Of a DNA stretch of 5,164 bases, positions 1 to 5,164 are shown piece after piece. A program made the position numbers and the translations under genes. Source of the stretch: Rubrobacter sp. (GTDB taxonomy: Bacteria; Actinomycetota; Rubrobacteria; Rubrobacterales; Rubrobacteraceae); the NCBI GenBank assembly GCA_016781725.1, contig JADDPU010000135.1, forward strand, positions 1-5,164. The letters are read 5' to 3'. The notes under the pieces were generated by a model. The model ran no database searches. It was not told the DNA's origin and worked only from the letters and a program-made list of their open reading frames with translations. The first letter of the stretch is position 1, and every line of letters starts with the position of its first letter.

Positions 1-2
1 AG

Positions 3-410
3 CGGGCCGTCTCCTACGCCAGAAATCACGGCGCCCTCGTCGTCGCGGCGGCGGGGAACGAGTCGACGAACCAACGAACCTACCCGGCTGCCTACCCGTC
101 CGCCGTGGCGGTCAGCGCCACCAACCGCTCGGGCACCTTCGCCTCGTTCTCCAACCGCGGCGATTGGGTGGATTTGGCGGCCCCCGGCGTCGGAATCCAC
201 GCCACCGACCTGAGCGGCTACTGGGTAGTCGACGGGACGAGCTTCTCGGCCCCGCAGACCACGGCGCTGGCCGGGCTCCTCTCCGCACAGGGTCTCACCG
301 ACGACGAGGCCCGCAGCCGCATGCAGCGTACCGCTACCGACCTCGGCGCCGACGGGGACGATCCGCTCTACGGGCACGGCCGCATCGACGCGGGCGCCGC
401 GGTGCGCTAG
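3..410 (+). CDS. Subtilisin-family (S8) serine protease, C-terminal part; 5' end outside window
   Basis: The frame is open from the left edge and ends at TAG 408-410, giving 135 visible residues. Two subtilase landmarks are clear. AAAGNE carries the oxyanion-hole Asn (codon 57-59), and GTSFSAP carries the nucleophilic Ser (codon 240-242). Between them, VDLAAPGVGI is the usual strand and loop before the Ser block. The catalytic Asp and His, and any signal peptide or propeptide, lie upstream of the window. After the Ser helix the protein ends with YGHGRIDAGAAV, the normal end of a subtilase catalytic domain, so there is no C-terminal extension or anchor. A GTG at 105 could be mistaken for a start, but the homology runs continuously upstream of it. 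Subtilases hydrolyse peptide bonds and are usually secreted; export of this one is inferred. It is convergent with sbcC and shows no functional link to it. Confidence 0.93.
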   Translation, partial: RAVSYARNHGALVVAAAGNESTNQRTYPAAYPSAVAVSATNRSGTFASFSNRGDWVDLAAPGVGIHATDLSGYWVVDGTSFSAPQTTALAGLLSAQGLTDDEARSRMQRTATDLGADGDDPLYGHGRIDAGAAVR

Positions 411-417
411 CGCCCGC
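390..417. repeat. GC-rich inverted repeat over the protease stop codon
   Basis: GCGGGCGC (390-397) pairs perfectly with GCGCCCGC (410-417) around a 12-base loop. A 10-base palindrome, GCGCTAGCGC (404-413), overlaps it and contains the TAG stop. No T-run follows on the + strand, so it is not a classical intrinsic terminator. It could slow transcription between the two convergent genes, or it may simply reflect high GC content. Confidence 0.3.
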
Positions 418-462
418 CTAAGAAACAGCCAGGAGCAGACGACGCGTCCGGAGGGTTTGCCC

Positions 463-3339
463 CTATAGGCCGGCGGTGTTGACCGCGGCCCCGGTCGCCC
501 GGAGATCCGGCGGGAGGGAGGCGTCGACGCGCCTGACGGTGCTCTTGCCGCCCTCGTCCTCCTCGAGCATCCAGACCTCGTCGACGAGCGCCGACTCCTG
601 CACCTCGGCCACGTGGGAGATTATGAAGATCTGGCCGAACGAGCGCTTGAGCCGCTCGAGCGCCAGGAGGACGTTGTTGCGGCGCGATGCGTCGAGGCTG
701 CCGAAGACCTCGTCGAGGACGAGAAAGCCCAAGGTGTTGCCGCCGCGGGAGGCCACGATCCTCGAGAGCGCCACCCTCGCAGACAAGCTCGCCACATCTG
801 ACTCGCCGCCGGAGAAGCGCTCGATGGCGTAGGAGTCGTCGAAGCGGTCGAGGAGCCTCACGCGGTAGTTCTCGTCGAACTCCATCCGCTCGTAGCGGCC
901 GTCCGTCAGGTCCCGCACCAGGTTGGACGCCTCGACCTCGAGCATCGGCCGCGCCCTTGCGGTGAGCCCGCGGAAGAACTCGGTGAAGAGGCCGTCCATC
1001 TCGTCCATGCGCGAGGCGCTGGCGGCTCTCTCGTTGGCGAGCCTCCTGTCGTCGTCGAGGCGCCCGAGCTCAGCCTTGGTCCTCTCGATGCGGTGATCGG
1101 CGTCCTTCCACTCGCCCCCGAGGCTCTCCCGCGCGTCGCGCAGCTTCGACAGACGCTCCTCAGCCTCGGAGACGCGCTCCACGGCGGCCTCGTAGGCGGC
1201 CTCGTCGAAGTCCAGCGCGGAGAGCTTCTGGCGCAGCGCCTCCGCTGCCGCTTCGGCCTCCCTCCCGCGCTCGCCGGCCTCCTCCAGCGCCCTCTCGACC
1301 TCGGGGCGCGTGGCGAGGCGCCGCTCCAGCTCCTCGACCCGGCCCAGCGACCGCTCCAGCCGGTCTTTCTCCTGCTGCTTCTCCCTGTGCGCTTCGGCGT
1401 CGTAGGTGACCCCCGAGAGCTCCTCGAGCTGCAGGACGAGCTCTGCCACGCGCTCGGCGAGCCTGGAGTGCTCGTTGGCGAGGCTCTTTATCCCAGGGCG
1501 GGCGTCGCGCAGCTCTCGCAGGCGGTCGGAGCGGGCCCGCGCTGCCTGGAGGTCCTCTTCGGTTGGAGCCTCGGAGCCGGAGAGGCGAGCTTCGAGCTCC
1601 TCCAGGCCGGCCCTGGTCTTCTCCAGGGCTTCGAGGCGGTCGGCGGCGCGGTCTTCGGCGCGGGCTAGGGATTCGCGCAAGCTACGCCAGCGGCCGAGCT
1701 TGGCGGCTACCCTCTGCAGCTTCTCGGCCGTCTCGTCGGCTGAGGCCGCGAGTTTCTCGGCCTCCTGCATCTCGCGTTTGGCGCGGCGGCGGATCGCGGC
1801 GGCCTGCCTCTTTAGGGTGTCGGAGATCTCGGCCTGCTCCCCGCTCTCGAAGCCCCTGTGGCAGGTGGGGCAGTGCTCCTCGGCGCCGCTGTCGATTGCC
1901 TCCCTGGCCTTGTCCACGTTCTGCGCCTCGCGCTCGTCGGCGTGGGCCCTGCCGCGGTGCATGGCCGCGACCTCCCGCAGCTTCTCCTCCTCTTCGCGCA
2001 GCTCGCGCTCGCTCCGCTCTGGGTCCTCGTCGCCGAAGAGGTCCTCGAGCTCCTCCGCGAGCCGCCCGGCCTCCCCGCGGGCCGCCTCGTACGCCTCGCG
2101 CGCCTCCCTGAGGCCCCCTTCGGCGAGCCGGTACGCCTCGTGCTCTCTGGCGAGTTCCCTCAACGCCTCGTAGTCGGCCTCCGCCGCCTCCAGCTCTCCT
2201 GCGGCCCGCTCGAGGACCGCGAGGGTCTCGGAGAGCAGCTCCTGACCCTCGAGGTCGAAGAGGTCGTGGAAGCCAGGCAGGATCTCGTCCTCTTCTCCGT
2301 CCAGATTCTCGAGGGCGTCGGAGACCTCGCCCTCGATGTTCGAGATGCGCCGCTGTCCGTGCAAATACTCCCTGCGGTCCCGGTCGCGCCGCTCGGAGAG
2401 GCGCCGGTCCTCCTCGAGGCGCTCCAGCTCGGCCGCGACCTCGGGCAGCCGCGCGGTCTGCGGCTTGAGGCGGTCCAGCTCCTCTTCGGCGGCGGCGAGG
2501 TCGGCGAGGTCCTTCTCTGCCTCAGCGCGGCGGTCTTCGGCCCGGCGCCTCTCGGCCTCGGCCTCGCGCAGGTCGCCGGTCAGGCGCGAGTAGTCGCGGT
2601 AGCTGGCCTCGAGGGCGGCCCTTGCCTCGCGGGCCGCGGCGAGGTCCCCTTCGGCGGTCGCGTACTCCTCCGAGATCCTCTCGAGCTCGGTCTCGAGGCG
2701 GCTGCAGGCTGTGCGGGCTGCCTCGAGCTCGGCCTGGAGGGAGTCGAGGTCGGCCTCGGCGAGGCGGGATTCCAGGACCCTCGCCTCAGAGCGGAGGGCG
2801 TTGCGGTCCTCGCGCAGGAGGGCCTGGGCGGTCTCGACGCTGCTGATGCCAAGGAGCTTCGAAATCTTGCGCACCCGGCTTATGCCCTCGTCGTGGGCGA
2901 AGAAGCGCAGCTCCTTCTGCCTCGCAAAGAAGGTAGCCTCGAAGGCGGTCCTGTCCATCCCGAGCAGGCTCTCCTCGACCCAGCGCGTCACGTCGGCTGT
3001 CCCGCTCACGAGCGTCCTTCCTGCCGCGTCAATCGCCTCGGCGGTCGTGGCCCCGCTCCTCAGGCGCCGGCGCACGGTAAAGGATCCTCCGTCGGTAGCG
3101 AGCGTGACCTCGACAGTGGTCGGGTCCTTTGTCGAGCCGCCGCTCCAGGGGATGGACTCGTTGGCGAAGCGTGGTCCGCCTCCCCGCGAGCCGAAAAAGG
3201 CCCAAAGGATGCTCTCGAAGAGGGTGGACTTGCCGGTGCCGTTCGCCCCGACGATGCCGATAGCGCCCTCGGGCGGGTAGAGCTCCAGCGGGTCGCGCAG
3301 CTGCTTGTAGTTCTCGACGAAGAGACGCTCGAGGATCAC
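463..3339 (-). CDS. sbcC: SbcC, Rad50-like SMC-family ATPase of the SbcCD nuclease
   Basis: SbcC is the ATPase and tether subunit that works with SbcD to open and cut DNA ends and hairpins during repair and replication. The 958-residue product has the full Rad50/SbcC plan (E. coli SbcC is about 1050). The N-terminal ATPase lobe carries Walker A GANGTGKST at residues 31-39 and a Q-loop Gln at 141. Heptad-rich coiled coil full of Glu, Arg, Ala and Leu runs from about 170 to 480 and again from about 510 to 800. Between the arms sits the zinc hook CPTC (Cys490, Cys493), where two SbcC molecules join. The C-terminal lobe has the ABC signature FSGGE (842-846), Walker B FLVLDE (Asp876, Glu877), D-loop SLD (Asp883) and the H-loop His909. 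All catalytic elements are present. The start is GTG at 3339, which overlaps the sbcD stop by four bases as GTGA and has GGAGAG six bases upstream. The stop is TAG. Confidence 0.97.
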   Translation of the reverse strand: MILERLFVENYKQLRDPLELYPPEGAIGIVGANGTGKSTLFESILWAFFGSRGGGPRFANESIPWSGGSTKDPTTVEVTLATDGGSFTVRRRLRSGATTAEAIDAAGRTLVSGTADVTRWVEESLLGMDRTAFEATFFARQKELRFFAHDEGISRVRKISKLLGISSVETAQALLREDRNALRSEARVLESRLAEADLDSLQAELEAARTACSRLETELERISEEYATAEGDLAAAREARAALEASYRDYSRLTGDLREAEAERRRAEDRRAEAEKDLADLAAAEEELDRLKPQTARLPEVAAELERLEEDRRLSERRDRDRREYLHGQRRISNIEGEVSDALENLDGEEDEILPGFHDLFDLEGQELLSETLAVLERAAGELEAAEADYEALRELAREHEAYRLAEGGLREAREAYEAARGEAGRLAEELEDLFGDEDPERSERELREEEEKLREVAAMHRGRAHADEREAQNVDKAREAIDSGAEEHCPTCHRGFESGEQAEISDTLKRQAAAIRRRAKREMQEAEKLAASADETAEKLQRVAAKLGRWRSLRESLARAEDRAADRLEALEKTRAGLEELEARLSGSEAPTEEDLQAARARSDRLRELRDARPGIKSLANEHSRLAERVAELVLQLEELSGVTYDAEAHREKQQEKDRLERSLGRVEELERRLATRPEVERALEEAGERGREAEAAAEALRQKLSALDFDEAAYEAAVERVSEAEERLSKLRDARESLGGEWKDADHRIERTKAELGRLDDDRRLANERAASASRMDEMDGLFTEFFRGLTARARPMLEVEASNLVRDLTDGRYERMEFDENYRVRLLDRFDDSYAIERFSGGESDVASLSARVALSRIVASRGGNTLGFLVLDEVFGSLDASRRNNVLLALERLKRSFGQIFIISHVAEVQESALVDEVWMLEEDEGGKSTVRRVDASLPPDLRATGAAVNTAGL

Positions 3340-4496
3340 GCGGCGCTCTCCGGTTCCTCGCTCGCGGCCCGCGCCAGATAGGCGCGCCCTTTCTCAAGGA
3401 ACTCCTCGGCGAACGCCTTCTCGAGCTCCCCGCTCTCTTTACGCGCCGCGACGAACGCCGCGAACTCCTCGCCCAGGGGACCGAAGACGGCGGTCGGGGA
3501 GCCGTCCTGCTCCGCGCTCTCGGGCCGCTCCTCGGCGTGGACCTCCAAGGAGAAGTTCAGGCACCGGCGCTGCAGGTCGCGCAAGAGCTCGCGGTCGATC
3601 CCGCTCGCCACCCCGCGCCTGACGTCGTAGGCCCTAAGGCGCACGACGGCCCCGTCGAGGTCAACACCCGAGGTCCGCTCGCGCACCGCTTCGGAGAGCG
3701 CCGCCGCGTCGAGGTCGCGGGCACTGATCTTGGGCAAATCCAGCATCGGGCGCGCCTCTATCGCGACGTGCTCGACGCTCTTTAAGCCCCCGCCGTCGAA
3801 CTCGACGACGGCGAACCCCGGCTTCGACTCGACCTCCCCGAACCCGAACCGCTCGGTGGCCCCCGCGTAGAACGCGTTCGGCTTGTGCTCGTGGAACTCG
3901 TGGTAGTGGCCGAGGGCTATGTAGTCGAAGCCGCCCTCGAGCATCCCCGGTTGCAGGTTCGCCTCGCCCATCTCGTGCTGGCGGGCTTCGAGACCGGGCA
4001 CCATCCCGTGGGTGACAAGGACGTTCACGTCCGCGCCCCGCGCCGGCGTCACAGCCCCCGTCCCGAAGACCGCCCCGTGCGGCACCAGGGTGACGCCGAC
4101 AGCGGCGTCACCGACCTCTTCGATGTGGTACTCGACCTCGAAGCCGTGGGCCGAGATCGCGTTGACGAGGTTCGCGTACTCCAGAGCCGCGGTCGTCGAG
4201 CGCAGGCGTGGCGTCTCGTGGTTGCCGGCGGCGACGAGGTAGGGGATCTCCTCGCGCGTCAGGCGGAAGGTCTGCTTCAGGAAGCCGATGATCACGTGCG
4301 TAGCCGGGCGCACCGAGTCGAAGACGTCGCCGGAGTGGACCACCAGGTCCACCTCCCGCTCCAGGATGGCGTCCACCGCCCGCCCATAAGCCTCCTGGAC
4401 GTCGACCTCCCGCTGGTTGCGGCTCGTCTCCTGGTGGAGCTTCGCGTACCGGGTGTACCCGAGGTGCGTATCCGAGATGTGGGCTATACGGACTAT
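3336..4496 (-). CDS. sbcD: SbcD, Mre11-like metallophosphoesterase nuclease; no canonical start codon
   Basis: SbcD is the Mn-dependent nuclease of the SbcCD complex. Counting from a proposed ATA start at 4496 the product is 386 residues, close to E. coli SbcD (400). The calcineurin-like phosphoesterase motifs are complete: HISDTHLG (Asp9, His11), SGDVFD (Asp57), GNHE (Asn92, His93), VTHG (His163) and GHYH (His197, His199). A capping and SbcC-binding region follows, ending in a Glu/Ala-rich tail. The oddity is the start. In this frame an in-frame TGA lies at 4500-4502, and the first ATG/GTG/TTG after it is GTG at 4376, which is residue 41. Starting there would remove motif I and two metal ligands. 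The only near-cognate codon upstream of motif I at a reasonable distance from a ribosome site is ATA. So this is either an ATA-started gene, a base error, or a mutated start. Identity is very secure; the exact 5' end is not. It is the first gene of the sbcDC operon. Confidence 0.93.
   Translation of the reverse strand: MVRIAHISDTHLGYTRYAKLHQETSRNQREVDVQEAYGRAVDAILEREVDLVVHSGDVFDSVRPATHVIIGFLKQTFRLTREEIPYLVAAGNHETPRLRSTTAALEYANLVNAISAHGFEVEYHIEEVGDAAVGVTLVPHGAVFGTGAVTPARGADVNVLVTHGMVPGLEARQHEMGEANLQPGMLEGGFDYIALGHYHEFHEHKPNAFYAGATERFGFGEVESKPGFAVVEFDGGGLKSVEHVAIEARPMLDLPKISARDLDAAALSEAVRERTSGVDLDGAVVRLRAYDVRRGVASGIDRELLRDLQRRCLNFSLEVHAEERPESAEQDGSPTAVFGPLGEEFAAFVAARKESGELEKAFAEEFLEKGRAYLARAASEEPESAA
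3346..3351 (-). promoter_or_regulatory. Ribosome binding site of sbcC, inside the sbcD 3' end
   Basis: GGAGAG on the minus strand ends six bases before the GTG start at 3339. It supports that start, which puts IxERLFVENYKQ at the N-terminus as expected for the family. Its position within the last codons of sbcD, with the GTGA stop/start overlap, suggests translational coupling that keeps the two subunits in balance. Confidence 0.6.
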
Positions 4497-4506
4497 ATCT
4501 CAGTGG

Positions 4507-4514
4507 TCCTTTCC
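4507..4514 (-). promoter_or_regulatory. Candidate ribosome binding site of sbcD
   Basis: GGAAAGGA on the minus strand lies 10 bases before the proposed ATA start at 4496, a little longer than ideal. It is the only good purine-rich site in the leader. Its position supports initiation just ahead of the HISDTHLG motif rather than at the internal GTG at 4376. Confidence 0.5.
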
Positions 4515-4530
4515 GTTTCGAGTCTCCGCT

Positions 4531-4558
4531 ATTCTAGCTGGATCGGTAGGTAGTTCAC
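4531..4558 (-). promoter_or_regulatory. Candidate sbcDC promoter
   Basis: On the minus strand, TAGAAT (4531-4536) matches the -10 consensus at five of six positions. GTGAAC (4553-4558), 16 bases upstream, is a weak -35 (three of six). A start point around 4524 would give a short leader containing the GGAAAGGA ribosome site. The site sits in the 98-base spacer after the toxin stop, so sbcDC probably has its own promoter. The call rests on sequence pattern alone. Confidence 0.35.
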
Positions 4559-4582
4559 GAGGTAATTTCGCGTCCACCGATC
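4541..4582. repeat. Inverted repeat around the candidate sbcDC promoter
   Basis: GATCGGT (4541-4547) and ACCGATC (4576-4582) are perfect 7-base arms with a 28-base spacer that contains the candidate -35 box. It could be a regulator binding site or a structure downstream of the toxin gene. There is no T-run to make it an intrinsic terminator, and a chance match is possible. Confidence 0.3.
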
Positions 4583-4594
4583 GAGCGTAGGAAT

Positions 4595-4894
4595 TTACAT
4601 GCGAGAGATCAAGTCATCGTAGTCGGCATGTGAGCCGATCCAGAACCAGATTATGTCATCGTTCTCCTGTGGGCCCAGAGCCCTGTAGTCCTTCGTCACC
4701 CGTACCGAGTAGATCGGCTCCGTGGAGTGAATCCGCTTGAAGCGTAGGCTCGGATGATCAGGGTTCTCGATGAATCGTCGGTAGGCTTCTCTCGCCCTCT
4801 CTTTGACAGGCTCCGGCAGGCGTGAAAAGCCCTTCGGAACCGACGGGTTGTCCTGGACCTCAAAGCAATCCAGGGTCCAACTCTCTGGTTTCAC
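4595..4894 (-). CDS. Type II toxin, RelE/ParE-like superfamily
   Basis: The product is 99 residues from GTG 4894, about the size usual for RelE/ParE-type toxins, which mostly cut mRNA at the ribosome or poison gyrase; which applies here cannot be told. The body is typical: an amphipathic helix LPEPVKERAREAYRRF (26-41), then NPDHPSLRFKRI (44-55), the strand pair IYSVRV and DYRALG (61-74) with basic Arg65 and Arg71, and the end IIWFWIGSHADYDDLI (81-96). The frame stays open upstream to an ATG at 4987, which would give 130 residues, but that extra part lies inside the antitoxin gene and looks like read-through of its other frame. GTG 4894 gives VKPESWT, resembling the N-terminus of such toxins. 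It overlaps the antitoxin by 35 bases and only a weak GGAAG lies 12 bases before it, so translational coupling is likely. The stretch from about 12 to 22 appears longer than usual. The stop is TAA. Confidence 0.8.
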   Translation of the reverse strand: MKPESWTLDCFEVQDNPSVPKGFSRLPEPVKERAREAYRRFIENPDHPSLRFKRIHSTEPIYSVRVTKDYRALGPQENDDIIWFWIGSHADYDDLISRM

Positions 4895-5078
4895 CTCTAT
4901 CGTGTTCTTCCAATGTTTCCCGTGCGAGCAAGGACAGAGCTTCCTGCGTTCCGGCGAAGCGTCTTCCCCATCCTTCTTCCGAAGCAAGCTCCGCGAGCAG
5001 CCACTCGGCCACGACGTCTTGCTCGTCCTCGGGAAGCTGTGAAGCGGCGTCGAAAGCTTTCTTGAGCAGATCTGTCAA
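4860..5078 (-). CDS. Antitoxin partner of the RelE/ParE-like toxin
   Basis: This 72-residue acidic protein starts at TTG 5078, set by AGGAGG seven bases upstream; there is no ATG nearby. It is predicted largely helical: LLKKAFDAASQLP (4-16) leads into an EDEQDVVAEWLLAEL helix (17-31), followed by a charged C-terminal part with ALSLLARETLEEH (47-59) and a tail ending in LDPGLL. I do not see a recognisable ribbon-helix-helix or HTH motif, so DNA binding is not shown. The antitoxin role is inferred from its size, its acidic character, its position directly upstream of and overlapping the toxin, and its resemblance to small antitoxins paired with this toxin type. Antitoxins normally wrap the toxin with their C-terminal half and often repress their own promoter. 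The TGA stop lies within the toxin gene. Confidence 0.75.
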   Translation of the reverse strand: MTDLLKKAFDAASQLPEDEQDVVAEWLLAELASEEGWGRRFAGTQEALSLLARETLEEHDRGETRELDPGLL

Positions 5079-5085
5079 CGTTTAG

Positions 5086-5091
5086 CCTCCT
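5086..5091 (-). promoter_or_regulatory. Strong ribosome binding site of the antitoxin gene
   Basis: AGGAGG on the minus strand is a perfect anti-Shine-Dalgarno match seven bases before TTG 5078. It fixes the TTG as the start. Its strength, against the weak site before the toxin, fits the usual need for more antitoxin than toxin. Confidence 0.85.
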
Positions 5092-5097
5092 GCCTTG

Positions 5098-5122
5098 ATT
5101 CTACTACTCTAAGCTGTATCAA
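5098..5122 (-). promoter_or_regulatory. Possible promoter of the toxin-antitoxin pair
   Basis: On the minus strand, TAGAAT (5098-5103) is a good -10-like hexamer and TTGATA (5117-5122) a good -35-like hexamer, but the spacer is only 13 bases, well short of the usual 16-18. Either the -10 is used with a different upstream element, or the pair is coincidental. The region is A/T-richer than its surroundings, as expected of a promoter. Confidence 0.25.
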
Positions 5123-5130
5123 GAACGCCT

Positions 5131-5157
5131 ACGGTCTGCACCCCGAAGCGCGACCGT
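5131..5157. repeat. Short inverted repeat upstream of the antitoxin gene
   Basis: ACGGTC (5131-5136) and GACCGT (5152-5157) are perfect 6-base arms around 15 bases, just upstream of the candidate toxin-antitoxin promoter. It may be an operator, the end of a terminator from a gene beyond the window, or chance. The 73 bases from 5092 to the right edge show no gene. Confidence 0.2.
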
Positions 5158-5164
5158 GACCGCT

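Noticed and set aside
390..417. Intrinsic terminator at the end of the protease gene
   Set aside because: The hairpin is convincing as pairing but has no following T-run, has a 12-base loop, and overlaps the coding end; such GC pairings arise easily in this base composition.
1858..3381. A 507-codon open frame on the + strand opposite sbcC, with several other long open frames across 476-2852
   Set aside because: They are antisense to a secure SbcC. The GC-rich codon use of sbcC and its Glu/Leu/Arg coiled coil removes stop codons from the other frames. Their products are low-complexity Leu/Arg/Ser/Gly strings without any recognisable domain.
3336..4376. A 346-residue SbcD starting at GTG 4376
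   Set aside because: This start drops HISDTHLG and two metal-binding residues although the upstream codons encode them perfectly in the same frame.
3885..4553. A 222-codon open frame on the + strand opposite sbcD
   Set aside because: It overlaps the conserved phosphoesterase motifs of sbcD in antisense and its product has no recognisable domain or initiation signal.
463..5078. Idea that SbcCD plus the toxin-antitoxin pair form a new anti-phage system
   Set aside because: All SbcCD motifs and lengths are those of the housekeeping repair complex. The toxin-antitoxin pair has its own translation signals and a spacer before sbcD. Proximity alone does not support a joint function.
4803..5085. 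Two + strand open frames (79 and 87 codons) opposite the toxin-antitoxin pair
   Set aside because: They are antisense to two mutually supporting minus-strand genes and have no recognisable product.

Overview
This is a high-GC bacterial window, probably from the actinobacterial side. The main genes use GC-rich third positions, and GTG and TTG start codons are common. The deeply branching, radiation-tolerant Rubrobacter group is a plausible source, but that is an impression from protein style and is not proven by anything in the window.

Layout. At the left edge is the C-terminal part of a subtilisin-family (S8) serine protease on the + strand, ending at 410. A 52-base convergent gap follows. 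The centre of the window is a two-gene minus-strand operon, sbcD then sbcC. It encodes the Mre11-like nuclease and the Rad50-like ATPase of the bacterial SbcCD DNA-end-processing complex. The two genes overlap by four bases (GTGA), so translation is probably coupled. At the right end, also on the minus strand and upstream of sbcD, is a small type II toxin-antitoxin pair. The antitoxin gene comes first with a strong AGGAGG ribosome site, and its end overlaps the start of a RelE/ParE-like toxin gene. A 98-base spacer separates the toxin from sbcD and holds a candidate sbcDC promoter.

How the genes work together. SbcC and SbcD form one machine: SbcC supplies ATP-driven clamping through a long coiled coil with a CPTC zinc hook, and SbcD supplies the Mn-dependent nuclease. 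The toxin-antitoxin pair is self-contained and lower in GC, and looks like an acquired cassette placed upstream of a housekeeping repair operon. The protease is unrelated and convergent.

The most notable point is the start of sbcD. The conserved phosphoesterase motif I is encoded upstream of the first ATG/GTG/TTG codon in that frame, but between it and the in-frame stop there is no canonical start codon. The best candidate is ATA at 4496, with a purine-rich ribosome site before it. No convincing new biological system is visible; the rest of the window is recognisable.
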